Source: Microbacterium neungamense
GTDB lineage: Bacteria; Actinomycetota; Actinomycetes; Actinomycetales; Microbacteriaceae
Direction of reading: 5' to 3'
Assembly: GCF_024971095.1 (NCBI RefSeq)
Contig: NZ_CP069717.1
Location: 310,001 to 374,000 of the forward strand
DNA length: 64,000 nt
In this document: one piece after another, positions 26,742-35,125 of the stretch
How the letters are laid out: each line of letters begins with the position of its first letter
How positions within the stretch are numbered: position 1 is the stretch's first letter
Position numbers and translations under genes: made by a program
The notes under the pieces: generated by a model
The model's database searches: none
What the model saw: the letters and a program-made list of their open reading frames with translations, nothing else
Told to the model about the DNA's origin: nothing

Positions 26742-27869
26742 ATGACCATCGCCATCGTCGGCGGCGGGCTCGCCGCCGCCACCGCCGTCACCGAGCTGCG
26801 GGAGCAGGGGTATCAGGGGGAGCTGGTGCTCTACGCCGCGGAGAACCACCTGCCCTACGAGCGCCCGCCGCTGTCGAAGGGCTACCTCCTCGGCGACGCC
26901 GACCTGCACGCCGCGAGCGTGCACGACGCCGCCTGGTACCGCGACCACGACGTGCGCCTGGAACTCGGCACCCGGGTGACGCGCCTGGATCCGGCGGCGC
27001 ACACCCTCACCGCAGGGCCGGACGACCGCGAGCAGCGGTACGACCGCCTGCTCCTCGCGACCGGGTCCGCACCACGCCGCTTCGCCCTGGCCGACGAGAC
27101 CGGCGACCCGGTGTACCTGCGCACCATGGAGGACAGCATCCGGCTGAAGGAGAGCCTGCGTCCCGGCGTCCGCGTCGTGATCGTGGGCGCCGGCTGGATC
27201 GGGCTCGAGGTCGCCTCCGCAGCCCGGCACGCCGGCGCCGACGTGACCGTGTTCGAGGCTGCGGAGCTCCCGCTGGTGCGCGTGCTGGGGCCGGAGGTGG
27301 CCGCCGTGTTCGCCGACCTGCACCGGCACCACGGGGTCGACCTGCGCCTGAGCAGCAAGGTCACGGCATCCGATCTCGCCGGCGGCGACCTCGTCGTCGT
27401 CGGCGTGGGGGCCGTCCCCGACACCACGCTCGCCGAGGCGGCCGGGCTCGCGGTGGCAGGCGGCGTGCTCGTGGACGCCACCCTGCGCACCTCCGACCCC
27501 GACATCTACGCCATCGGCGACGTCGCGAACCATGACCACCCGGTGCTCGGCCGCCGCATCCGGGTCGAGCACTGGGACACCGCGATCGAACAGGGCAAAG
27601 TGGCGGCGCGCAACCTGCTCGGCGGCGCGGAGCCGTACACGCGGCAGCCGTACTTCTTCACCGACCAGTACGATCTCGGCATGGAGTACGTCGGCAGCGT
27701 CCCGCCGTCCGGATACGACCGCGTGGACATCGAGGGGGACACCGACGTGGCCCACGGCGGCGCTTTCCGCGCGTACTGGATCGCCGACGGGACGGTGTGC
27801 GCGGCCATGCACGCCAACGACTGGGACGCCTCCGACGCCATCCGCGAGAGCATCGGGACGCACCGGTGA
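26742..27869 (+). CDS. FAD-dependent ferredoxin/rubredoxin-type reductase
   Basis: 375 residues. The FAD site is AIVGGGLAAATAVTELREQG at the N-terminus, the NAD(P) site VIVGAGWIGLEVASAARHAG lies near residue 147, and the second FAD motif PDIYAIGDVANHDHP near residue 250. The C-terminal domain has GMEYVGSVPPSGYD as in ferredoxin reductases of oxygenase systems. The ATG at 26742 (after GGGACAGG) is preferred to the GTG at 26721. The end overlaps the folP2-type gene by GTGA. It likely supplies electrons in the pterin-like pathway; partner unknown. Confidence 0.88.
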   Translation: MTIAIVGGGLAAATAVTELREQGYQGELVLYAAENHLPYERPPLSKGYLLGDADLHAASVHDAAWYRDHDVRLELGTRVTRLDPAAHTLTAGPDDREQRYDRLLLATGSAPRRFALADETGDPVYLRTMEDSIRLKESLRPGVRVVIVGAGWIGLEVASAARHAGADVTVFEAAELPLVRVLGPEVAAVFADLHRHHGVDLRLSSKVTASDLAGGDLVVVGVGAVPDTTLAEAAGLAVAGGVLVDATLRTSDPDIYAIGDVANHDHPVLGRRIRVEHWDTAIEQGKVAARNLLGGAEPYTRQPYFFTDQYDLGMEYVGSVPPSGYDRVDIEGDTDVAHGGAFRAYWIADGTVCAAMHANDWDASDAIRESIGTHR

Positions 27870-28762
27870 CGACGGGCCCGGTCAGCGCGACCCGCATCGG
27901 CGGGCGCGACTTCGACTTCGCGCGTCAGGTGGCGGTGATGGCGGTCGTCAACCGCACGCCGGACTCGTTCTACGACCGCGGCGCGACCTTCGCGCTGGAC
28001 CGGGCCGTCGGCAGCGCGCTGCGCGCCGCGGACCTCGGCGCCGACTGGGTCGACGTCGGCGGGGTGCCGTTCGGACGCGGCCCCGCGGTGTCGGTGCCGG
28101 AGGAGATCGACCGGGTCGTGCCCGTGGTGGAGGCCATCGCGCGGGAGCGGCCGGACCTGGTCGTCTCCGTCGACACCAACCGGGCGGAGGTGGCGCGGCA
28201 CGCGATCGCGGCCGGAGCCGGCGTGATCAACGACACCAGCGGACTCGGCGACCCGGAGATGGCGGGCGTCGTCGCCCACGGTGGGGCGCACGTCGTGATC
28301 ACGCACAGCGTCGGCCCGCCGCGGGTGGAGAAGCCCGCCGCGCACTACGGCGACGTCGTCGCCGAGGTCCGAGCCTTCCTCACCGACCGGGTCGCCCGCG
28401 CCGAGGCTGCCGGCATCCCGCGCGAGCGCCTCATCATCGATCCCGGGCACGACCTCGACAAGAACACGCTGCACTCCCTCGAACTCACCCGCCGGCTCGA
28501 CGAGATCGCGGACATCGGGCTCCCGCTGCTCGTCGCGGTGTCGAACAAGGACTTCATCGGCGAGTCCATCGACCGCCCGCAGGGTCAGCGGCTGGCCGGG
28601 TCGCTGGCCGCGATGACGGCGTGCATCCTCAAGGGTGCGCGGATCGTGCGGATGCACGACGTCGCCGAGGCCGTCGACGCGGCGCGCATGGCAGAGGCCA
28701 TCCTCGGGCTGCGCCCGCCGGTGCGGCTCGAGCACAACACGCATCCGACGCGCAACGTCTGA
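27866..28762 (+). CDS. folP2: Dihydropteroate synthase homologue, FolP2 type
   Basis: 298 residues with a TIM-barrel DHPS fold. The first motif is MAVVNRTPDSFYDRGATF rather than the usual VNVTPDSFSDGG, and the later motif is IDPGHDLDKNTLHSLELTRR. Both are marks of the FolP2 group, whose Mycobacterium member (Rv1207) has been reported not to make dihydropteroate. Start GTG overlaps the previous stop. Its place between a reductase and a RibD-like gene, with no folB or folK, argues for a role other than ordinary folate synthesis. Confidence 0.85.
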   Translation: MTTGPVSATRIGGRDFDFARQVAVMAVVNRTPDSFYDRGATFALDRAVGSALRAADLGADWVDVGGVPFGRGPAVSVPEEIDRVVPVVEAIARERPDLVVSVDTNRAEVARHAIAAGAGVINDTSGLGDPEMAGVVAHGGAHVVITHSVGPPRVEKPAAHYGDVVAEVRAFLTDRVARAEAAGIPRERLIIDPGHDLDKNTLHSLELTRRLDEIADIGLPLLVAVSNKDFIGESIDRPQGQRLAGSLAAMTACILKGARIVRMHDVAEAVDAARMAEAILGLRPPVRLEHNTHPTRNV

Positions 28763-28800
28763 AGGCCGGGGACCTCGGAACGATCCCGAGCGCAACGTCC

Positions 28801-28854
28801 GAACCGCCCCGCAGAACCGAACCGTCCCGCAGAACCGAACCGTCCCGCAGAGGA
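28801..28854. repeat. Three tandem 18-bp repeats before reductase gene
   Basis: Units of GAACCGTCCCGCAGAACC: the first has one change (C for T) and the third ends in AGG. The third copy flows into the AGGAG ribosome site of the next gene, so copy number would change the leader length but not the site. Confidence 0.85.
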
Positions 28855-28859
28855 GCGAC

Positions 28860-29600
28860 ATGACGCACATCGACCGCATCTGGCCCGACCCGGCATCCGA
28901 CCTGAGCGACGACGACCTCCTCGCACAGACCCGCATGCCGGAGGGGCGGCGCTGGGTGCGGATGAACTTCATTTCCAGCCTGGACGGCGCCGCGACCCAC
29001 GAGGGACGTTCCGGCGGGCTCGGCGACCCGGCCGACCGCCGGCTCTTCGACCTGCTGCGCCGGCCCGCCGACGTCGTGCTCCTCGGGGCCGGGACGGCAC
29101 GCATCGAGGGATACGGCGGCCTGCGGCTCGACGAGCCCGCGGTGCGCTGGCGGCGGGAGCGCGGCATGCCGCCGCATCCGGTGCTGGCCCTCGTCTCGCG
29201 CCGGCTCGACCTCGACCCGGATTCGGCGGTCTTCGCCGACGCCCCGGTGCGCCCGATCGTGTGCACGGTGCCGACCGCGCCGGCCGACCGGCGGGAGGCG
29301 CTCGCGGAGGTCGCGGACCTCATCGAGACCGGCGAGCACGACGTCGACCCCCGGCGGCTGCTCGACGAGCTGGCCGATCGTGGCCTGCGCCACGTGCACA
29401 GCGAGGGCGGGCCGAGCCTGTTCGGCTCCTTCCTCGACGCCGGCGTCGTCGACGCGCTGCACCTCACCCTCGCGCCCCGGCTTGAGGGTGCCACCACGCG
29501 CCGGATCACCGACCACGGCCCCGCGGCCCCGGTGGGCATGCGGCTGGAATCCGTGCTGCGGGCCGGGAGCGAGCTGCTGCTGCATTACGTCAGGGAGTGA
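28860..29600 (+). CDS. RibD C-terminal-domain (pyrimidine) reductase
   Basis: 246 residues, stand-alone RibD_C/DHFR-like domain. It has WVRMNFISSLDGAATHEGRS at the substrate site, the NADPH loop VVLLGAGTARIEGYG and the late HVHSEGGPSLFGSFLDAGVV. Such proteins reduce a pteridine or pyrimidine ring with NADPH. AGGAG is five bases before the ATG. It is the last gene of the folE - FAD reductase - folP2 unit, 97 bases after folP2. The exact substrate cannot be told. Confidence 0.88.
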   Translation: MTHIDRIWPDPASDLSDDDLLAQTRMPEGRRWVRMNFISSLDGAATHEGRSGGLGDPADRRLFDLLRRPADVVLLGAGTARIEGYGGLRLDEPAVRWRRERGMPPHPVLALVSRRLDLDPDSAVFADAPVRPIVCTVPTAPADRREALAEVADLIETGEHDVDPRRLLDELADRGLRHVHSEGGPSLFGSFLDAGVVDALHLTLAPRLEGATTRRITDHGPAAPVGMRLESVLRAGSELLLHYVRE

Positions 29601-29619
29601 GCCGGCGCGGGGGAGCGGA

Positions 29620-31033
29620 TCACTCGACGAGCTTCCCCGCCGTGTCCACCTCGCGGACCAGCCGGGCGACCTCCTCCGGCACCGCGGGGATCTCCTCACG
29701 GGTGACGCCGGTGGCGGGCGACCAGACGAGGTTCACCTGCAGCTGCGGGTCGAGGTCGGGGAAGTCGCTGCGGTTGTGGCATCCGCGGGTCTCCCGCCGC
29801 TCCCGCGCGGCCGCGAGCGTCGCGCGAGCGGCCAGCGCGGACGCTTTCAGGTCGAACGCGTGGGCGAGGTCCTGGAAGCCCGCGATGTCGGGATGGATGC
29901 CGATGTCGTGCATCCGCTCCTCGATCGCGTCCAGTTCGGCGAGCCCCGCCCGCAGGCCCTCCTCGGACCGGACCACGCCGGCGTGCGCGGTCATCGTGTT
30001 GCGGATCGCGCGCTGCAGCGCCCGCACGTTCTCGCGGCCGTCGGCGGCGAGGAGGTCGTCGATCTCCCGCCGCGCCTGGGCGACGGCTGCGGGCGAGCGG
30101 CGCTGCGCGTCGAGGGAGGCCGCATGCTCGATCGCCGCCCGGCCGACGAGCCGGCCGTAGACGAGCAGCTCGATGAGAGAGTTGCCGCCGAGCCGGTTCG
30201 CACCGTGCAGCCCGCTGGAGGCCTCTCCGATCGCGTAGAGCCCGTCGACGTCGGTGCCGTGGTCCTCGGAGCGCACCCCACACCCCGCCCATGGAGTAGT
30301 GCGCCGTCGGGGCGACCTCGATCGGCTCGGCGGTGATGTCGAGCATCTGCAGCTCGAGCATGGTCTGGTAGACGCGCGGCAGCCGGTTCATGATCGTCTC
30401 GCGCCGCAGGTGCGAGACGTCGAGCCACACGCCCCCCTTCTCGGTGCCGCGCCCCTCGCTGATCTCGGTGTACGCGGCGAGGGCCACGCGGTCGCGGGTG
30501 GACAGCTCCATCCGCTCGGGGTCGTAGCGCTCCATGAAGCGCTCGCCGAGCGCGTTGCGCAGGATCCCGCCCTCGCCGCGGGCGGCCTCGGAGATCAGCG
30601 TGCCCGCCGCGTTCTCCGGCTCGATGATCCCGGACGGGTGGAACTGCACCAGTTCCGGGTCGCGCAGCCCGGCGCCGGCGTCGACCGCGAGGCGGAAGGA
30701 ATCGCCGGTGTTCTCGTCGCGGCGCGACGACGTGCGCCGCCAGATCCGGTTGTGCCCTCCCGCGGCGAGGATCACGGCATCCGCGTGGATGAGGAGGCGG
30801 GTGCCGTCGCTCTGGTCGAAGCCGTACGCCCCGAAGACCACGTTGTCGCGCACCAGGATGCGGGTGATGTAGACGCCGTCGAGGATCGGCACCCCCAGGT
30901 GCTCGGCCCGGCGCACCAGGGTGCGCTGGATCTCGAGCCCGGTGTAGTCGCCGGCGAACGCGGTGCGGCGGTAGGTGTGCGCCCCGAAGAAGCGCTGCGA
31001 GATGCGCCCGTCGTCCTCGCGGGGAAGAATAGC
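29620..31033 (-). pseudogene. Fumarate reductase/succinate dehydrogenase flavoprotein, headless and frameshifted
   Basis: The sequence starts abruptly at REDDGRISQRFFGAHTYRRT, so about 130 N-terminal residues with the FAD-binding GxGxxG are missing. It then continues normally ([34 protein letters not shown] block) until about 30280. There an extra base in a C4/C5 run shifts the frame, and it resumes as [20 protein letters not shown] to the stop. The C-terminal part is intact. The lost head lies toward the divergent lysR gene, which is whole. Not functional as read. Confidence 0.88.
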
Positions 31034-31099
31034 TAGGAACCGCGTTTCGATAACTCCAATGAATTGTGCCACTGGTGACGATACGGCTATGGTATCGAC

Positions 31100-32041
31100 A
31101 TGAACCTGGAGCAGCTGCGGAGCTTCGTCGAGGTCGCGCACCTCGGGCACTTCACCCGGGCCGCCGAACTGCTGCATGTGACACAGCCCTCCCTGAGCCG
31201 ACAGATCTCGACCCTGGAGCAGGAGCTCGGCTCGGAGCTGTTCCACCGGGCGCGCGGCAACATCCGGCTGACCGCCGCAGGCGAGGCGCTGCTGCCGCGG
31301 GCGAAGCGGATGCTCGCGGATGCCGACGCGATCCGCGCGGAGATGGCGGAGCTCGCCGGGCTGCAGCGCGGCCGCGTGCGGCTGGGCGCCCCGCCGACGC
31401 TGTGCGTGAGCCTGGTCGCCGAGGCGATGAGCACGTTCCGTGCGGCGCATCCGGGCGTGGATCTGCAGCTGACCGAGGGCGGGTCGAATCTGCTGATCGA
31501 ACAGCTCGCCGGCGGCGTGCTGGACCTGGCGCTCATCACCGCGTCGGCAGGGATGCCGGCATCCGGGACGGCGCTGGTGCGCGTGCCGCTGCTCACCGAG
31601 GAGCTCGTGGTCGTCTCGTCCGCGGCCCAGCCGCCCGTGGCCGAGGGCGAGACCGTCGACCTCCGGCGCCTGGCCGGGCTGCCGCTGATCGCGTTCCCCG
31701 GAAGTTACGCGCTGCGCGCCGTGACGGATGCCGTCTTCCGGGCGGCCGCGCTGACCCCGTCGATCGTCGTCGAGGGTGCGGAGATGGACACCGTGCTGCG
31801 GTTCGTCGAGCGCGGTCTCGGCGTCGCGGTGGTGCCGGCGATGGTGCTCCTCGACCGGCCCGGGCTCCGGTCGGTGCGGCTGGTGGAGCCGACGCTGACC
31901 CGCACCGTGAGCCTCGCGCACCGGTCGGACATCACCTCCACGCGGGCCGCCGCCGCGATGCACCGCGTCCTCGTCAGCACCGCGCGGGAGCTCGCCGAGC
32001 GGGCCCCGGAGCGGATGCGAGCGGCGGAGGCGCACGCCTGA
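31100..32041 (+). CDS. LysR-family transcriptional regulator
   Basis: 313 residues. The N-terminal helix-turn-helix reads LRSFVEVAHLGHFTRAAELL and VTQPSLSRQISTLEQELG; the C-terminal co-inducer domain is complete (GRVRLGAPPTLCVSLVAEAM ... GLGVAVVPAMVLL). It is divergent from the flavoprotein remnant, the usual place for a LysR activator of the neighbouring gene, so its target has probably been lost. ATG 31100 starts at the conserved MNLEQLRSF. Confidence 0.93.
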   Translation: MNLEQLRSFVEVAHLGHFTRAAELLHVTQPSLSRQISTLEQELGSELFHRARGNIRLTAAGEALLPRAKRMLADADAIRAEMAELAGLQRGRVRLGAPPTLCVSLVAEAMSTFRAAHPGVDLQLTEGGSNLLIEQLAGGVLDLALITASAGMPASGTALVRVPLLTEELVVVSSAAQPPVAEGETVDLRRLAGLPLIAFPGSYALRAVTDAVFRAAALTPSIVVEGAEMDTVLRFVERGLGVAVVPAMVLLDRPGLRSVRLVEPTLTRTVSLAHRSDITSTRAAAAMHRVLVSTARELAERAPERMRAAEAHA

Positions 32042-32078
32042 ACCGGAGCGTCGGGCGTCAGGCGCAGGTTCTCTCGCG

Positions 32079-32486
32079 TCAGTTGTCGATCGCGATCATC
32101 CACGCGATCCCGAACCGATCGACGAGCATGCCGAACTCGCCGCCCCACGGTGCGGGCTCCAGGGGCAGGGTCACCGTCGCGCCGTCGCTGAGCCCGGTCC
32201 AGATCGCGTGCAGCCGGTCGCTCTCGGATCCGCTGACCGACACCGAGACGCCCTGCGGCTCCCGATACTCCATGCCGCCCGGCGTGTCGGACGCCATCAG
32301 CACCATGCCGTCGTCGGTGGTGAGCTGTCCGTGCATGACGAGCTCGCTCTCGCTCGGGTCGTAGCCCATGTCGGGCATGGAGCCGAAGGTCATGATGTCG
32401 AGCGAGCCGCCGAGCACGTTCTGGTAGTACTCGAGGGCCACGCGGGCGTTGTCGCGGAACGTGAGGTAGGGGTTGAGGGTGGGCAC
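32079..32486 (-). CDS. PhnB-like VOC-family protein
   Basis: 135 residues. It starts at a GTG (PTLNPYLTFRDNARVALEYY) with AAGGAG upstream and contains the repeated beta-alpha-beta-beta-beta unit of the vicinal oxygen chelate superfamily (VLMASDTPGGMEY; LVDRFGIAWMIAIDN). It belongs to the PhnB/YjdN group, whose function is generally unknown. It is cytosolic and a single gene. Confidence 0.88.
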   Translation of the reverse strand: MPTLNPYLTFRDNARVALEYYQNVLGGSLDIMTFGSMPDMGYDPSESELVMHGQLTTDDGMVLMASDTPGGMEYREPQGVSVSVSGSESDRLHAIWTGLSDGATVTLPLEPAPWGGEFGMLVDRFGIAWMIAIDN

Positions 32487-32641
32487 GTCGGGCTCCTTCG
32501 ACGAACGGATGCCGCGGCAGGCCGTCGCGGCACGCTCAGTCTCATCCCGGGGGCGGGGCGGCGCAACCCTTCGTCGCCGCCGCATCCGGGTCCGGCGGAG
32601 CCGTTGTTCACGCCGCCATCCATCGAGACTACTGTCCTGGC

Positions 32642-32677
32642 ATGAGACTGCACGACAGCCGTGAGGTTTCGTGCTGA
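32642..32677 (+). other. Possible orphan leader peptide MRLHDSREVSC
   Basis: An 11-codon frame, ATG to TGA, has a TACTGT hexamer ending six bases upstream and CGAGAC/GTCTCG flanking repeats (about 32624-32629 and 32685-32690). It resembles short Cys-ending leader frames that actinomycetes place before sulfur genes, but no plus-strand gene follows before 33120. It could be chance or a stranded leader. Confidence 0.3.
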
Positions 32678-32710
32678 AAGATAAGTCTCGTCGGCGGGGC
32701 GGTGCGCGGG

Positions 32711-33121
32711 CTACTCGCGGAGTTCGGCCGGCGGGTTGTGCATGAACTCGATGCGGATGCCGTTGTCGTCCTCGACGAACGAGGCGTAGTACCGGTCCGA
32801 GAACCGGGGGTACGGCTTCGGCTCGCGCACCACGTGCCAGCCGGCGTCGACCGCGACCCGGTGCAGACGGTCCACCTCGTCGCGGGAGTCCATCGCGAAC
32901 GCGAGGTGCTGCCAGCCGACCCGTCCGTGCCGGTGCGGTCCGGAGTCTGTCTCGCGCGGGGCGTAGATGATGATCTCGGTCTCGTCGCCGCAGTGCCACG
33001 AGATCCCGCCCTCCTCCTCGGTGCCGAGCGTGTACCCGAGAGCCTCGATCACCGGGCCGAACTGCGCGTGTCCCCGCTCGATGTCGTCCACCGTGATGCC
33101 CAGATGATCCACAAGCGCCAT
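32711..33121 (-). CDS. VOC-family (glyoxalase-like) protein
   Basis: 136 residues. It begins MALVDHLGITVDDIERGHAQF (metal-site His in the first strand) and ends VEDDNGIRIEFMHNPPAE (Glu metal ligand), with HLAFAMDSRDEVDRLH between, so three of the usual four ligands can be seen. It could be a lyase or isomerase with an unknown substrate. CAGACT lies six bases upstream of the ATG, a weak match to the leaderless pattern. Confidence 0.88.
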   Translation of the reverse strand: MALVDHLGITVDDIERGHAQFGPVIEALGYTLGTEEEGGISWHCGDETEIIIYAPRETDSGPHRHGRVGWQHLAFAMDSRDEVDRLHRVAVDAGWHVVREPKPYPRFSDRYYASFVEDDNGIRIEFMHNPPAELRE

Positions 33122-33199
33122 GCATCCAGTCTGCGCGATCCCCCGGGCGCGGGAGGAACCGCCGCGCCTGGCGGTCTCGCCTGGCGCGGGCAGCGGGTC

Positions 33200-33967
33200 T
33201 CAGTGCGGGGCGTGGTACTCCGCCTCGCCGCGCTTCCAGTAGCCCTTCACGACCGCATTCGCCGGGTCGACGCCCCAGCGCTCCAGCAGTGCACGCCCCG
33301 GCTTGACGATCTGCTGCTCGGCGGCGATGAAGCAGAACGGGTCCGCGCCGACGGCATCCGTCGCGCCGAGCCCCTCGAGGAAGGCGATCAGCGCCGAGCC
33401 GGCCGGCGCGTCGCCGCGGTGCAGCCACTCGATCGCGACCGGGGCGTCGATGTCGACCTCGTCCGCGGGAGTCGCCGTCTCCACGACGATGCGCGCGGGG
33501 GCATCCGCGGGGATGAGCGCGGCGAAGCGCCGGATCGCCGGGATCGCCGTCTCGTCGCCGACGAGCAGCCACGATGAGGGCGTGCCGGTCAGCACCGCAG
33601 AGCCGCGCGGGCCGCCCACGCCGATCACGGAGCCGATCTCCGCCGTGGCCGCCCAGCGTGCGGCCACGCCCTCGTCGCCGTGCACCGCGAATTCGACGTC
33701 GAGCCAGTCCTCGCCCCACGCGAGCGGGGTGTACTCGCGGCTCGGCGCGGCCCGCATCTCCTCGATCGAGGACACCGGGCCCTCCGGGAAGAACAGCCGC
33801 ATGTGGTCGTCCGCGCCCAGCGAGGCGAAGCCCGCCAGCTCCGGTCCGGTCAGTTGGACGCGCACGTAGTTGGGCGCGAGCCACTCCCGTGCGCCCAGTG
33901 CCACGGAGCGGAAGCGGAGATCGAGGCCGCGGCGCTCGAGCGAGAAGCCGGATTTCGTGGATCTCAT
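33200..33967 (-). CDS. Siderophore-interacting FAD/NAD(P)H reductase
   Basis: 255 residues. The N-terminal FAD domain has RVQLTGPELAGFASLGADDH and the RxYTPL-like REYTPLAWG; the NAD(P)-binding C-terminal domain has WLLVGDETAIPAIRRFAALI, typical of the ViuB/SIP family that reduces ferric siderophores in the cytosol to release iron. It is divergent from an iron-siderophore ABC operon. The start codon touches the IdeR-type box at 33967-33985, so both sides are expected to be repressed by iron. Confidence 0.93.
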   Translation of the reverse strand: MRSTKSGFSLERRGLDLRFRSVALGAREWLAPNYVRVQLTGPELAGFASLGADDHMRLFFPEGPVSSIEEMRAAPSREYTPLAWGEDWLDVEFAVHGDEGVAARWAATAEIGSVIGVGGPRGSAVLTGTPSSWLLVGDETAIPAIRRFAALIPADAPARIVVETATPADEVDIDAPVAIEWLHRGDAPAGSALIAFLEGLGATDAVGADPFCFIAAEQQIVKPGRALLERWGVDPANAVVKGYWKRGEAEYHAPH

Positions 33968-33985
33968 AAAGTAAGGCTAACCTAC
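33967..33985. promoter_or_regulatory. IdeR/DmdR-type iron box
   Basis: TAAAGTAAGGCTAACCTAC matches the 19-bp iron-box consensus TTAGGTTAGGCTAACCTAA at 15 positions, with a perfect right half. It lies between the two divergent iron genes and overlaps the first base of the reductase start codon. Confidence 0.85.
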
Positions 33986-34068
33986 ATTCGAGTCGCGGCG
34001 GGGTCGCCTCGCACCGGCTCGATCGGCGCTCTTCGCGCACCAACACACAGCAGAACAGGAGTCTCTCC

Positions 34069-35067
34069 ATGTCCGTGCCCAGAATCCTCACCGCCACCGG
34101 TCTCGGTCTCGTGACCGTTCTCGCCCTCGCCGGCTGCTCCGGTCAGGCGGCCACCGAACCCGAAGAGAGCACGCCCGCGGCGGGCACGGTCACGGTGGAG
34201 GACAACAACGGCACGCAGAAGATCGCGGCGCCCCCGGCATCCGTCGTCGCCACCGACAACCGCACCTTCCAGACCCTGTCCGACTGGGGCATCGAGCTCT
34301 CGGCAGCCGCCGTCTCGCTGATGCCGGACACCGTCGGCTACGTCGACGACGAGGGCATCGTCGACCTGGGCACGCATAACGAGCCCGACCTCGAGGCCGT
34401 CGTCGCCGCCGACCCCGACCTCATCATCAACGGGCAGCGCTTCGCCCAGTACCACGCCGACTTCGAGGAGCTCGTGCCGGACGCGACCGTGCTCGAGCTC
34501 GACCCCCGCGAGGGCGAGCCGTTCGACGCCGAGCTGAAGCGGCAGGTCACCGTGCTCGGTGAGATCTTCGGCAAGCAGGACGAGGCGAAGAGGCTCGTCG
34601 ACGACTTCGAGGCCGCCATCGAGCGTGCGAAGAAGGCGTACGACGACGCCGACACGGTCATGGCCGTCACCACCTCCGGCGGGCAGATCGGCTACATCGC
34701 CCCCGCGGTCGGCCGCACCCTCGGCCCCGTGTTCGACATCCTCGGTCTCACCCCGGCGCTCGAGGTGCCGGAAGCGACCGACGACCACCAGGGCGACGAC
34801 ATCTCCGTGGAAGCCATCGCCGAGGCGAACCCGGACTGGATCCTGGTGATGGACCGCGACGCGGTCTTCGCCGATGAGACCCCCGACTACGTGCAGGCCG
34901 CCGAGATCCTGGAAGGCACCGAGGCACTCGCATCCGTCACCGCCGTGCAGGAGAGCCAGATCGTGTACATGCCGACGGACACCTACCTCAACGAGGGCAT
35001 CCAGACCTACACGACGTTCCTCAACGACTTCGCCGACGCCCTCGAGAAGGCCGCGAAGAAGAAGTGA
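34069..35067 (+). CDS. Iron-siderophore ABC transporter, substrate-binding lipoprotein
   Basis: 332 residues with lipobox VLALAGC (Cys23). The mature protein is a two-lobed class III binding protein: VVATDNRTFQTLSDWGIELS, VDLGTHNEPDLEAVVAADPD, LIINGQRFAQYHADFEELVP and VYMPTDTYLNEGIQTYTTFL. It resembles the CeuE/YclQ type that binds catecholate siderophores. First gene of a four-gene operon with two permeases and an ATPase, next to the iron box. Confidence 0.9.
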   Translation: MSVPRILTATGLGLVTVLALAGCSGQAATEPEESTPAAGTVTVEDNNGTQKIAAPPASVVATDNRTFQTLSDWGIELSAAAVSLMPDTVGYVDDEGIVDLGTHNEPDLEAVVAADPDLIINGQRFAQYHADFEELVPDATVLELDPREGEPFDAELKRQVTVLGEIFGKQDEAKRLVDDFEAAIERAKKAYDDADTVMAVTTSGGQIGYIAPAVGRTLGPVFDILGLTPALEVPEATDDHQGDDISVEAIAEANPDWILVMDRDAVFADETPDYVQAAEILEGTEALASVTAVQESQIVYMPTDTYLNEGIQTYTTFLNDFADALEKAAKKK

Positions 35068-35125
35068 TCCCGCCGGCGGCGGCATCCGGCACAGCCCCGG
35101 ATGCCGCCGCCGCGGCGTCCTCAGC

